Made by a program: the position numbers and the translations under genes. The notes under the pieces are model-generated. The model did not search any database. It was given only the letters and a program-made list of their open reading frames with translations, and had not been told where the DNA came from. A DNA stretch of 64,000 bases from UBA6168 sp041163745 (GTDB taxonomy: Bacteria > Bacteroidota > Bacteroidia > Chitinophagales > Saprospiraceae): contig JBEAQU010000024.1 in NCBI GenBank assembly GCA_041163745.1, forward strand, positions 1-64,000, written 5' to 3'. This document shows positions 51,045-60,023 of the stretch, one piece after another (within the stretch, counting starts at the first letter, position 1; each line of letters begins with the position of its first letter).

Positions 51045-53972
51045 TTAGAATCTGACGTTTACACCCAGCAGGGTTGTCCTGTTTCGAGGGTAGACGTTGT
51101 TGTCGATACCACCGGCGATTTCCGGGTCCACCCCTTTGTAGCCGGTGATGACGAAAGGATTCTGTACGGTCAGGAACACCTTGATAAAATCCAGGGCCGG
51201 GAGGACGCCGCTGAGATTGTATCCGAGCGTGATGTGGTCGAGGCGCAGGAAGGAAGCGTCCTGAACGAAATAATCGCTGAGGTACTGCGGGTTCCGGAAG
51301 TCCAGGAAGGAAGCGACCGGATTGACATTGCCGAGATAACCGGTCGGGTGATAGAGGTTGGCGAAGCTGGTTCCGGACTGTATGTTGTTGTAAGCGTAAT
51401 TGCCGAGGTTGGCACGGCCTGCGAACGAGAAATCCAGGTTGCCGAACGTGAGGTTGGAGGTGAAACCGAAGAAATAATCCGGAGCGGCGTTTCGGTAGCG
51501 GTAGAGGTCGTCCGAATTGACGATGCCGTCTCCGTTGCGGTCCACGTAGAGGCCTTCCACGGGTGTTCCGTTCTCATCATACACTTGTTCGTAGACATAG
51601 AAGGAGTTGGCGGGGAATCCGACGGAATGAATCTGGGCGGTGTTCCCTACCCCACCGGAGATGCCGCCGACGAGAATTCCGTTGTAGGCCGGGTCATCGG
51701 AAGCGGTGAGCCGGGTGATTTTGTTTCTGTTGGCTGTTACGTTGAAGCCGAAGTCCCAGGAGAGTTTCTTCTGTTTGACAACAGCGGCGTTCACGCTGAA
51801 TTCCAATCCTTTGTTCTCAAGGTCTCCCACATTGGTGAAGATGAAGTTTGACAGGTTGGAACCGGCCGGAACAGGAATGAAGTTCAGGAGGTCGCGGGTT
51901 TCGCGGACGTAGTATTCCAGGGCGCCGTAGATCCGGTCATCCAGGAAGCCGAAATCGACGGCGACGTTCCGGGTGGTGGTTTCCTCCCATTTTATCTGGC
52001 TGTCATAACCTTCCGGGCGGATGGTCGTGAGAAAATCGTTGCCAAACTGATAGGCTGCGTTGTCGAAGCCGGCGAGATAGCGGGGCAGGTAGACATAGTA
52101 GCCGCCGACGTCCTGTTGTCCGGTGATGCCCCAACCGACACGGGCCTTGAGGCTGGATACGTTGCCTTTGCCGTCGTTGTCGATGATTTTGAACGCGAGG
52201 GCGGCGGCTGGAAAGAGGCCCCAGCGGGTGTCTGGAGAAAAACGGGAGGAGGCGTCGCGCCGGAGGGTTCCGGTGAGTAGCAAGCGGTCGAAGAGATTCA
52301 GGTTGACACGGCCGAAGAGGGACAGCAGGAAAAGTTCCCCTGCGTTTTCCCCTTCTACGATTTCCGTTCCGGGAAGATTGGAGCTGAAGAAGCTGTCCTC
52401 GTAGAAGAACCGTTGCCAGGAATAACCGCCCATGACGTCGAGTTTCGTACGGCCGAAGGACTTGGCGTAGTTGAGGTAGAATTCGAGGAGACTGTTCTCC
52501 TTCGTCTGGTCGTACCGGCTGGTGCTTCCACCATCGAAGAAGGCGAAGGAAGCTTCTGCCGGTACGTCCGTCGTACCGGAGCCGCTGGCCCGGTCATACG
52601 CCACATTGAGATTGGCACGGAGGGATGGTATGGCGGAGAAGCGGTAGTCCGCGCTGGTGCTCAGTACAATCCGATTGACCTTCGATTGGTCGTCCCGGAG
52701 ATTGAGCTGGGCCAGCGGGTTGGCCGGGGACAAGGTATTCGGTTCTCCGTTGGGTTGTACCCAGGTAAAATACCCGCCGTAAGGGCTGTTTTCGTCACGG
52801 ACCGGTTGGGTGGGGTCGAAAAAGACGGCGCTGCCGATGGCGCCACGGTTGGCGAAGGCGTTATCGGTACGCATCCCTTTGAGACCGACATTGACCTGCA
52901 GGCGGTTGTCCAACAGACGGGGCGTCAGGTTGATGGACCCGGTGGTCCGCTGGTAGCGGTCTGTCCGGAGGATACCGGCCTTATCCGTATATCCGAAGGA
53001 GGCCCGGTACGGGATGGACCCCAGTGCGCCGGAGAAATTCAGATGCTGGTCGTGTGCGAAGGCGGTTTGGTAAATTTCATCCTGCCAGTCGGTGATTGAA
53101 TTCCCCAAGGTGGACAATGCGGGATGGCCTTCCGGAAAATAGGACTGAACCAAGCTGCGATATGCCGCTGCGTCCAGCACCTCCGGCAGATTGAGGGGCT
53201 GCCCCAAGGATACGTTGCCGTTGTATTCGACCTTGAGTGGTTGTCCGGCTTTTCCTTTTTTCGTAGTGATGATGATGACCCCGTTGGAAGCGCGGCTTCC
53301 GTAGATGGCGGTGGCGGAAGCGTCCTTCAGGACGGTGAAGGTTTCGATATCGTTCGGGTTGACGAAGTCGAACACGTTGCGGGCACCGGAGATGCCGCCA
53401 TTGTCAACCGGAATCCCGTCGATGACAATCAGGGGGTCGTTGGAGGCCCGAAGGGAGGAACCGCCCCTTATCCGAATCTGCGCCCCGCCGCCCGGGTCCG
53501 AGCTGGGGGTGATCTGCACCCCTGCCACCTTGCCGGCCAGGAGCTCCTGCGGAGCGGTGATGGCTCCCCGGTTGAAGACCTCGCTGCCGACTTCCGCGAC
53601 GGAGCCCGTCGCATCTTCCCGAGTGACCTCACCGTAGCCAATGACAACCACTTCCTGCAGATATGCCCCGGCGGACATTTGCAGGTCCAGGCTGTTGGAT
53701 GCACCGATGGTAATGATTTCCGTGCGGTAACCCGTGTAGGAGAACTGCAGCTGGTCGGATCCGTCGGGAACCTCCACACGGTAGCTGCCGTCCACTTCGG
53801 AGATGCTGCCGTACGTCGTTCCCATCACGAGGATGTTGACCCCGATCAATGGTTCGCCAGACGTACCATCCGTCACCACACCCGAAATCGTTCGCTGGGC
53901 GGACAACTGCACCTGCAGGAACAGCAGCCCCAATAGCAAACAAAGCGTTGGATTGCGTTTCAGTGTAAGCAT
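51045..53972 (-). CDS. susC: SusC-type TonB-dependent outer-membrane transporter
   Basis: A 975-residue TonB-dependent receptor forming the import channel for the glycan bound by SusD. Domains: signal peptide (ends QLSAQ), carboxypeptidase-D regulatory-like domain (RTISGVVTDGTSGEPLIGVNILV, about residues 27-110), plug domain (EVVVIGYGEVTREDATGSV; GVQITPSSDPGGGAQIRIRGGSS; IYGSRASNGVIIITTKKG, about 112-230) and the 22-strand barrel, ending in NRTTLLGVNVRF with a C-terminal Phe. The stop is 26 bases from the susD start, the classic susCD pair. A promoter-like TTTG-N21-TATCTTGC lies upstream. Confidence 0.97.
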   Translation of the reverse strand: MLTLKRNPTLCLLLGLLFLQVQLSAQRTISGVVTDGTSGEPLIGVNILVMGTTYGSISEVDGSYRVEVPDGSDQLQFSYTGYRTEIITIGASNSLDLQMSAGAYLQEVVVIGYGEVTREDATGSVAEVGSEVFNRGAITAPQELLAGKVAGVQITPSSDPGGGAQIRIRGGSSLRASNDPLIVIDGIPVDNGGISGARNVFDFVNPNDIETFTVLKDASATAIYGSRASNGVIIITTKKGKAGQPLKVEYNGNVSLGQPLNLPEVLDAAAYRSLVQSYFPEGHPALSTLGNSITDWQDEIYQTAFAHDQHLNFSGALGSIPYRASFGYTDKAGILRTDRYQRTTGSINLTPRLLDNRLQVNVGLKGMRTDNAFANRGAIGSAVFFDPTQPVRDENSPYGGYFTWVQPNGEPNTLSPANPLAQLNLRDDQSKVNRIVLSTSADYRFSAIPSLRANLNVAYDRASGSGTTDVPAEASFAFFDGGSTSRYDQTKENSLLEFYLNYAKSFGRTKLDVMGGYSWQRFFYEDSFFSSNLPGTEIVEGENAGELFLLSLFGRVNLNLFDRLLLTGTLRRDASSRFSPDTRWGLFPAAALAFKIIDNDGKGNVSSLKARVGWGITGQQDVGGYYVYLPRYLAGFDNAAYQFGNDFLTTIRPEGYDSQIKWEETTTRNVAVDFGFLDDRIYGALEYYVRETRDLLNFIPVPAGSNLSNFIFTNVGDLENKGLEFSVNAAVVKQKKLSWDFGFNVTANRNKITRLTASDDPAYNGILVGGISGGVGNTAQIHSVGFPANSFYVYEQVYDENGTPVEGLYVDRNGDGIVNSDDLYRYRNAAPDYFFGFTSNLTFGNLDFSFAGRANLGNYAYNNIQSGTSFANLYHPTGYLGNVNPVASFLDFRNPQYLSDYFVQDASFLRLDHITLGYNLSGVLPALDFIKVFLTVQNPFVITGYKGVDPEIAGGIDNNVYPRNRTTLLGVNVRF

Positions 53973-54046
53973 TCTTGATTTATTTGTGAAAGTAAATGAT
54001 GCAAGAAAACAGGACAGTCACCCGCAGAAGGGGTGCAGTCGGCACG

Positions 54047-54079
54047 GCAAGATACGCGCATCAGCAGCGATGGAGCAAA
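54047..54079 (-). promoter_or_regulatory. Candidate promoter for the sus locus
   Basis: Minus strand TTTG (54076-54079), 21-base spacer, TATCTTGC (54047-54054), which lacks one T of the -7 consensus. The start near 54040 is about 70 bases before susC. Confidence 0.35.
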
Positions 54080-54150
54080 AAGAATGTCCACTGCCTGACA
54101 GTATTGAGTGATGATTGGTAATGTCTAAAGAAACAGGGCGTCAAGACCAT

Positions 54151-54185
54151 CGTGTTGCGGAGGGTGTCGGGCGCTTTGCAACACG
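54151..54185. repeat. Inverted repeat upstream of the susC promoter
   Basis: CGTGTTGC (54151-54158) and GCAACACG (54178-54185), perfect 8-bp arms with a 19-base spacer, lie about 70 bases upstream of the candidate -33 element. It could be a regulator site. The rest of the 434-base gap (53973-54406) shows no gene. Confidence 0.3.
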
Positions 54186-54406
54186 GTCATGTATGTCGGC
54201 AAATATCTGCATTACCTGCGAAAATGGCATGAAATCGAGATAAATTTCGTGCTGGAAAGGATGAAATGTTGTCTGCCGACTCCAACACCGCCATAAGATG
54301 CAGTTAAGAATGCGGCGGAACCAATGAAATCCACCCCGGATGACAACGGTTCTTGCATGGAGCGGAGGACACCCCGAATCGGACGGCGTGCGGCTATCCG
54401 GACCGC

Positions 54407-57361
54407 TCAGCGCGATTCAAGGTCCCAACCCTTCCAATAACCTTTCACCACCTGCCGAAGGGAAAGCGGGGCATACGGCTCCTCCTGTCTTACCAGGTCC
54501 TTCAGCTGTGCGTCCCGGTCGGGGAAACGGGCCATGAGTTCCTCCAGGGCCTCCGCAAACGCTTCCCGGCGCTTGTCCGTCGCTTGAAAGCTTTGGATGG
54601 CCACTGCCGTGACATGTTTCAACCAGCAAGTATAATCCAGCGGCTTACCGGAGCCCAGCCGTTCGTTCCAGCTGTCCATTTTGTCCAACCGACGCAAAGC
54701 TTCCTCCGGACGGCCATCCGCGGCGGCCTGCAAAGCATGCCCGGCCACCAGCCATTCGTACATTTTCCGACCCTCACCCGCCCCTTCGTAAGGGAGGACG
54801 ACCAGGGTGTCCAGCAACGAGAGCGCGGCGGCGTAATCCTTACGGATTCCCAGTATTTCCGCCCGCAGGATACCGAGAGCGGCTATGCCGGGATGGCGCT
54901 CGAATCCGCGGCGGGCATACGCTTCGGCTTCGTCCAGTTGCTGTCTTTTCAGAAAGTGATGAGCCAGATAGCTGTAAATCCGCCAGTTTTCCTTCATGCC
55001 GAGGCTTTTCTCCAAATCCTGCACCGCTGTTTCCGGATGGCTGTCGAGGGAGGCATATCCACGGACGAGGTAGAAGAAAGCGGCGCTCGGCTCGTCTGCC
55101 AGCGATTGCCAGATCGTACGGGCCTCATCATGGTCTCCCTGGTGGTAACGCAGCAGGCCGACGCCGAACCGGGACAACCAATCCGTTTCTTCCTCCAACC
55201 AATTCAACTCCTCCCATCGGCTGGGTGTGTAGGTTGAGTTCGGCACCTCGACCGGAAGACGAAGCAAACGACGGACCCCCGGGTCCTCCGGGACAAAGGA
55301 AAGGATGGCCGCCTGTTCCTCCTTCAATCCGCAGGAGCCGTACCAGATACCGATTTCCTTCAGCAGTTCCGACGTGAGTTCCTCCTTGAAAAGTGCGGAC
55401 AAGTCTCCCCCGGGATGAAAGGCCATTTCTTGTTCGATCAGCAGGAATGGGTTCATCGGTTGTTCGAGCAGGTATTCCCGGAGCCGGACGGCGAACTCCT
55501 CCGTATCATCGAGTCTTCGCAAGGCGGCGAGGCGGACCGGCGCCGGCAGCATGGACAGCGGATTGAACCGTTCCGCCTCCGCCGCATACAGGACGGCTTG
55601 CTGCCAATCCGCTGTACGCAAGCAAAGTTCGGCCAGTTCCTGACAGGCAGCCGCACGGAAGGCGGCGGAACGGGCCGCCAGGCGTTGGTGGTGCTTGGCG
55701 ACTTCATCGGAACCTTCCCGACGAAAGACCAGACCCAGATGATAATTGGCCGCAGGATCGTATATGCCTGTTTGCAGCAGTTTTTCCAAGGTATGTCTCG
55801 CTTCCGCCAACCGGCCTGAACCCAGGTGGATCTCGGCCTTCAACAACAAGGCCTCCCGGTGGAACGGATCCAGCTCCAGCGCCTTGGATACGGATTCCAG
55901 TGCGACAAGCGGCTGTCTGAAGTCCCTTTGCTCACCCGCTTTGCGTACCCACCAGGAAGCCAGGTTGGTGTCCTGTGGCACCGTGGTGGGAAGCGCGAAG
56001 GAGTCGGCACTCTCCCGATCGAAGCGAAGGCTGCCGCAACGGACGGAAACAGGCCCTGCGCCTTGCTCCAGGACGATGCGCCGTTCGTACAATACGCCGG
56101 GGCGGAGCGAAACCTGTTCCTGCATCAAGACCCGATTCCCCTGGCGTACCGTTACCGGGACGGACAAGGCTTGGAAAGGATCCAGGCGAAGAGACAAGGT
56201 GTCCTGCTCGATGCTGACCTGCAGGGCGCCGGTTTCATTCAGGTCCGTGATGTCGGTCAGCCGGCTGACCGGTGCCCATCTGTCCGTCCAGACCTGTGCG
56301 GCATACGGTTCCAGCGAACGTTGGCCGAATGGCGTCTCCAAGCCGCTGTTGAGATCGGCCTGGTTGAAAAGACGACCGGCCTGCACCTCGACATACTGTC
56401 CGGCGCCATCCGTCAGCAAATCTTCCCATATGGCTCCGTCCCGGCCCAGGGACCAGGTCCAGATCTTCCGGCCGGGATTGGCATATCCTACTGTTTGGTG
56501 AGCCATCCCGAAACGTTCCCGTTGGTAGATCACCCCATAGAAAGGCCGTGTGCTGCCCAACACATGCAATGACTTATGGGACCCGAAGGCATGTTCCCGG
56601 TATTGCCGGAGGTCATGGCCCTGTTCGTCCACAGGCCAGGGATGCGCGTCACCACCGTGTCCGATGTAATGCGTGCCCGGAAAAACGAAGGTCAGGTCGT
56701 CCGACGCTTTCACCGCCGTATTGTACCAATGGTATTCGGAAGTCCGCAGCGGCGTCAGGTTCTGCCAGCGGGCGATTGTTTCGAAATACTTCTTCCCTTC
56801 CTCCAACCGTATCTCGACCTGCCAGATGGTACGGGCGCTGGCGTCCAATGCGCCTACGATACAGCTCGCCGAACCGTCGGCCCCCTCCTGCAGCGAATAG
56901 TTGACCGGGTGCGCCGTTGCGGGCGTATGCCCTATGAAGCCGAAGTTGAACTCAATCCCACCCGATGTCCAGGGACCTCTCAAGGCGATGTCCCGGAACT
57001 TGACGACCGGATTGTTGTATAGGAACGGCTTCCCCTCCAATTTGTCATAGGCGCCGGATACCTTGCCACCCAATTGGGGCAATATCTCCACCCGGATGTA
57101 TTCGTTTTCCAGCACCACCATTTTCCAAGTCCTGGGCGCCGGCTCATCGGTGAATCCGTCGAACCGGTTGTACGGATACAGGTCAGGCCTCCGAAACACC
57201 AGGGGCAGCGGATCCGGATCGCCGAATCCGTATGTGAGCAACACCGTGTCCATCTCCTGAACCGAGACCTGCGCAGCGGCCTGATCAGGATGAAACAGGA
57301 ACACGAAACCTGTCATCATCAGCCACCATAGCCATTTCGTAAAGCTTGCTCTGCTGTTCAT
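54407..57361 (-). CDS. DUF5107-domain protein with TPR tail
   Basis: A 984-residue exported protein (signal WLWWLMMTGFVFLFHPDQAAAQ). Residues 30-430 are a beta-sandwich of the galactose-mutarotase-like type (ENEYIRVEILPQLGGKVSGAYDKLEGKPFLY; GIEFNFGFIGHTPAT; ARWQNLTPLRTSEYHWYNTAVKASDDLTFVFPGTHYIGHGG), matching DUF5107. The remainder is TPR repeats (AALGILRAEILGIRKDYAAALSLLD; PEEALRRLDKMDSW). In similar loci such proteins are suspected to act on carbohydrate; the fold family includes epimerases and hydrolase accessory domains, but no catalytic residues could be assigned. It lies upstream of susC on the same strand with its own intergenic gap. Confidence 0.8.
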   Translation of the reverse strand: MNSRASFTKWLWWLMMTGFVFLFHPDQAAAQVSVQEMDTVLLTYGFGDPDPLPLVFRRPDLYPYNRFDGFTDEPAPRTWKMVVLENEYIRVEILPQLGGKVSGAYDKLEGKPFLYNNPVVKFRDIALRGPWTSGGIEFNFGFIGHTPATAHPVNYSLQEGADGSASCIVGALDASARTIWQVEIRLEEGKKYFETIARWQNLTPLRTSEYHWYNTAVKASDDLTFVFPGTHYIGHGGDAHPWPVDEQGHDLRQYREHAFGSHKSLHVLGSTRPFYGVIYQRERFGMAHQTVGYANPGRKIWTWSLGRDGAIWEDLLTDGAGQYVEVQAGRLFNQADLNSGLETPFGQRSLEPYAAQVWTDRWAPVSRLTDITDLNETGALQVSIEQDTLSLRLDPFQALSVPVTVRQGNRVLMQEQVSLRPGVLYERRIVLEQGAGPVSVRCGSLRFDRESADSFALPTTVPQDTNLASWWVRKAGEQRDFRQPLVALESVSKALELDPFHREALLLKAEIHLGSGRLAEARHTLEKLLQTGIYDPAANYHLGLVFRREGSDEVAKHHQRLAARSAAFRAAACQELAELCLRTADWQQAVLYAAEAERFNPLSMLPAPVRLAALRRLDDTEEFAVRLREYLLEQPMNPFLLIEQEMAFHPGGDLSALFKEELTSELLKEIGIWYGSCGLKEEQAAILSFVPEDPGVRRLLRLPVEVPNSTYTPSRWEELNWLEEETDWLSRFGVGLLRYHQGDHDEARTIWQSLADEPSAAFFYLVRGYASLDSHPETAVQDLEKSLGMKENWRIYSYLAHHFLKRQQLDEAEAYARRGFERHPGIAALGILRAEILGIRKDYAAALSLLDTLVVLPYEGAGEGRKMYEWLVAGHALQAAADGRPEEALRRLDKMDSWNERLGSGKPLDYTCWLKHVTAVAIQSFQATDKRREAFAEALEELMARFPDRDAQLKDLVRQEEPYAPLSLRQVVKGYWKGWDLESR

Positions 57362-57631
57362 CGCGATAGTTTTTAATTGTTCTCAACCAATCCGACGCAT
57401 ATCCTGCACTTCAAGGGCAGGAATAAATGTGCACCATTGACCCATTTGGCATGAAAATTTAATGAAAAGTCTGCGTGGTCGGAACTATGTCTGAAAACAG
57501 GTTGTTTTAATTCCGAAGCCTCCAAGATAATGCTTCCCAAGGAAAATACAACACGGTCGACAGACAGCCCACCCGACTGCGTCCTTGTCGCACAATAGAA
57601 ATAGTTTCATACAATTAGTGAGAGTAATTCC

Positions 57632-57665
57632 GCGGGTGCCCTTCCGGCACCCGCATTTTTTTTTT
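57632..57665 (+). terminator. Strong intrinsic terminator with no gene in front
   Basis: GCGGGTGCC (57632-57640), loop CTTCC, GGCACCCGC (57646-57654), then A and ten T. It is the best intrinsic terminator in the window. No plus-strand gene lies in the 270 bases before it, so it ends either a small RNA or a leader transcript that would continue into tetR. Confidence 0.85.
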
Positions 57666-57810
57666 GACTTCCGCAGCCTGCAATTGTGCCAAGGCATCCT
57701 CCTCCAACCGCCGTTCCGACGTAAGTCCTGCCTGCTATTAGAAAGCAACCGGCACACCCTACCCTGCCAGTTGACCCGCACCCCAAGCTGGCGCTGACAA
57801 AATAAACTTA

Positions 57811-57838
57811 GGAAACTTGCGAACTTATGACGGTTTCC
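57811..57838. promoter_or_regulatory. Possible TetR operator
   Basis: GGAAAC (57811-57816) and GTTTCC (57833-57838) form a 6-bp inverted repeat with a 16-base spacer, 32-59 bases before the tetR start. Autoregulatory operators of TetR genes are usually at this position, but the spacer is longer than typical. Confidence 0.25.
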
Positions 57839-57869
57839 CCTGTTCTCCGACAGAACTCAAGATCCTGAG

Positions 57870-58493
57870 ATGGAAAGCCAAACGATCAAGTTGGACATTA
57901 CGGACCGTTCGGAGCGTCTTTTCATGAAAGTCGGCATAAAAAGCGTGACCACGGATGATATCGCAAGGGAGCTTGGTATTTCAAAAAAGACACTCTATCA
58001 ACACTTCACCAACAAGGAAGAGTTGGTAGGAGCCGTGTTGCGCCAGCATCTCCAACGGGAGCAGAAGCACATCACTTCCGTCTGTCTTGAGGCGAAGGAC
58101 GCGTTGGACGAAATCATACGGATCGGCACCACCATAACGTCCATGGTGGAAGAGGTATCCGCCAGCACCTTGTATGACCTGCAGAAGTATTACCGTCGTT
58201 ATTGGGAGTACATGATCCGGGAGCAGGACAGCTTCATCATGGGTTGTATCATCCGCAACCTCCAGCGGGGCATGCGGGAGACGCTGTACCGACAGGACAT
58301 TTCGCTGGACATCACGGCCAAGATATACTCCAAGGCTTCCTACCTCATCGTCGAGGAATTGGCGGACATGCATTCCACCCAGGACCGTCGGCAGCTGATT
58401 TACGCCTTGCACGACTACCATATACATGCGGTGGCCACCCCGGCGGGGCTGGAAAAATGGGCGGCGTACAAAAAGGAACAGGGGCGCCCCTGA
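57870..58493 (+). CDS. TetR-family transcriptional regulator
   Basis: A 207-residue repressor with the N-terminal TetR helix-turn-helix (about residues 10-57: RSERLFMKVGIKSVTTDDI, then ARELGISKKTLYQHFTNKEEL) and a helical ligand-binding domain that is not conserved in sequence. It is the first gene of the cluster tetR-tolC-mfp-rnd, so it probably represses the efflux pump and is released by its substrates. The ligand cannot be predicted. Confidence 0.92.
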   Translation: MESQTIKLDITDRSERLFMKVGIKSVTTDDIARELGISKKTLYQHFTNKEELVGAVLRQHLQREQKHITSVCLEAKDALDEIIRIGTTITSMVEEVSASTLYDLQKYYRRYWEYMIREQDSFIMGCIIRNLQRGMRETLYRQDISLDITAKIYSKASYLIVEELADMHSTQDRRQLIYALHDYHIHAVATPAGLEKWAAYKKEQGRP

Positions 58494-58609
58494 ACGATGG
58501 CTGTTCGAAGGTAATCCGACCCACAAGGGCAGGCTTATCTGAGGAGGAGAAAGACAAAACCCGACATATCGGCTTCAAGCCAAGGGCATGAGCCGGCCAA
58601 CAACACACC

Positions 58610-59962
58610 ATGATGAGCAAAAGGAAGCACCTGGTATTTCTGGTGGCGGTATCGCTGCTGCCGACGATACGTTTGTCCTCCCAACAGGCCCTCGATTTGC
58701 GGGGGGCCTTACAGTACGCCGCGGAGCACCATGCGCAGGTCCGCAAAGGAGCGGTGGACATCCAGATTGCGGAGCAATTGATCCGGGAATCCCTCAGCAC
58801 CGGCCTGCCGCAGGTGAATGCCAACGCCTCGATAGCCAACAACCTCTCCATCCGCACCAGTTTCGTTCCGGCGGAATTTTTCGGCGGCCAACCCGGCGAA
58901 TTCGCACAGGTACAGTTCGGGACGAACTGGAACGCAAGTTCCGGCATCCAGCTGGACCAGCTGGCCTTCAGCAAAACCTGGTTCCTCGGCCTGAGGGCTT
59001 CGCGGGAACTGACGCGGTTTTACGCCCTGCTGCATGAGCGACAGCTGGAAACGGTTCTGTACGAGGTGGCGAAACTCTATTACCAAATCCAATACAGCCG
59101 AAACCAACGGGCTTTGATAACGGCAAATCTTTCCCAGCTGAAGGGAATGGTGACACTGATGGAAAGGCAGGTTTCGGCTGGATTCGCGAAACAATTGGAC
59201 CTCGACCGACTGCAGGTGCAGTTCGCCAACCTGGAAATGGAGCTGACCAACCTCGACCTCCAGCTGGAACAAGCGGAGCAAGCGCTCAAGTTCTCAATGC
59301 AGATGCCGTTGGATACGGAAATCACCCTGACGGACACCTTGGGGCCGGAGCCCCTTCCCTTTGTCGAACAGCTGGTCTCCCAGCCGGGGTGGTCGGCTTC
59401 AACGCAGCTGCGTATACTCCAAAAGCAACAACAGCTCAACGAGCTGGACGAACTCCGATGGAAAGCGAACTACTTCCCCACCCTGTCCTTTTTTGCCTCC
59501 TACACCTACGAATGGCAAGCCAACAATCTGTCGGAGTTTACCAGCGGAAGAAACTGGACGGATTTTTCTCAGGTCGGTCTGCGACTGCAGGTCCCCTTGT
59601 TCGATGGGATGTACAAAGACAGCAAGCTCCAGGCCGCCCGTCTGAACGCCCGGAAGACAGACCTCGACTACTCCCTGGCGGCGCTCGGAGCGGAGCTGCA
59701 GCATCAGTCCGCCATCACAGCGATTCGGCGCAGCCGGAACAGCCGGCTGTCCGCCGAAAAGAATCGAGGGCTTGCCGAGCGGGTATACCGTGTCGCCCAA
59801 TCGAGGTATGTGGAGGGGCTGGCATCCGTGACGGAACTGCTGGATGCGGAGAACAGCCTGCGGCAGGCCCAGGCCAACCAACTTTCCGTCCTGGCACAGA
59901 CGAAACTGGCCGAAATCGATCTGATCAACGCCAATGGAATGATAAGCAAACTCATGGAATAA
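58610..59962 (+). CDS. TolC-family outer-membrane efflux protein
   Basis: A 450-residue outer-membrane channel component (signal peptide with cleavage about residue 25, LSSQ). The two OEP repeats are visible as long coiled-coil helices, beginning LDLRGALQYAAEHHAQVRKGAVDIQIAEQ, FAKQLDLDRLQVQFANLEMEL, and, in the second half, NRGLAERVYRVAQSRYVEGLASVTELLDAENSLRQAQ. It links the RND pump to the outside. It starts with two Met codons (58610, 58613); either may be used. 116 bases after tetR. Confidence 0.92.
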   Translation: MMSKRKHLVFLVAVSLLPTIRLSSQQALDLRGALQYAAEHHAQVRKGAVDIQIAEQLIRESLSTGLPQVNANASIANNLSIRTSFVPAEFFGGQPGEFAQVQFGTNWNASSGIQLDQLAFSKTWFLGLRASRELTRFYALLHERQLETVLYEVAKLYYQIQYSRNQRALITANLSQLKGMVTLMERQVSAGFAKQLDLDRLQVQFANLEMELTNLDLQLEQAEQALKFSMQMPLDTEITLTDTLGPEPLPFVEQLVSQPGWSASTQLRILQKQQQLNELDELRWKANYFPTLSFFASYTYEWQANNLSEFTSGRNWTDFSQVGLRLQVPLFDGMYKDSKLQAARLNARKTDLDYSLAALGAELQHQSAITAIRRSRNSRLSAEKNRGLAERVYRVAQSRYVEGLASVTELLDAENSLRQAQANQLSVLAQTKLAEIDLINANGMISKLME

Positions 59963-60023
59963 CTGCGGCCCGGAACAAGGAAGCCATGCAGGTCACATTC
60001 GTCACCACCATTACACACCCGAT

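Larger units (their letters stand above)
57362..57869. other. Divergent intergenic region with an orphan terminator
   Basis: Separates the DUF5107 gene from tetR. It holds the plus-strand terminator at 57632-57665, a 22-codon open frame at 57530-57598 of doubtful value, and an inverted repeat GGAAAC/GTTTCC (57811-57838) near the tetR start. No other gene. Confidence 0.55.
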
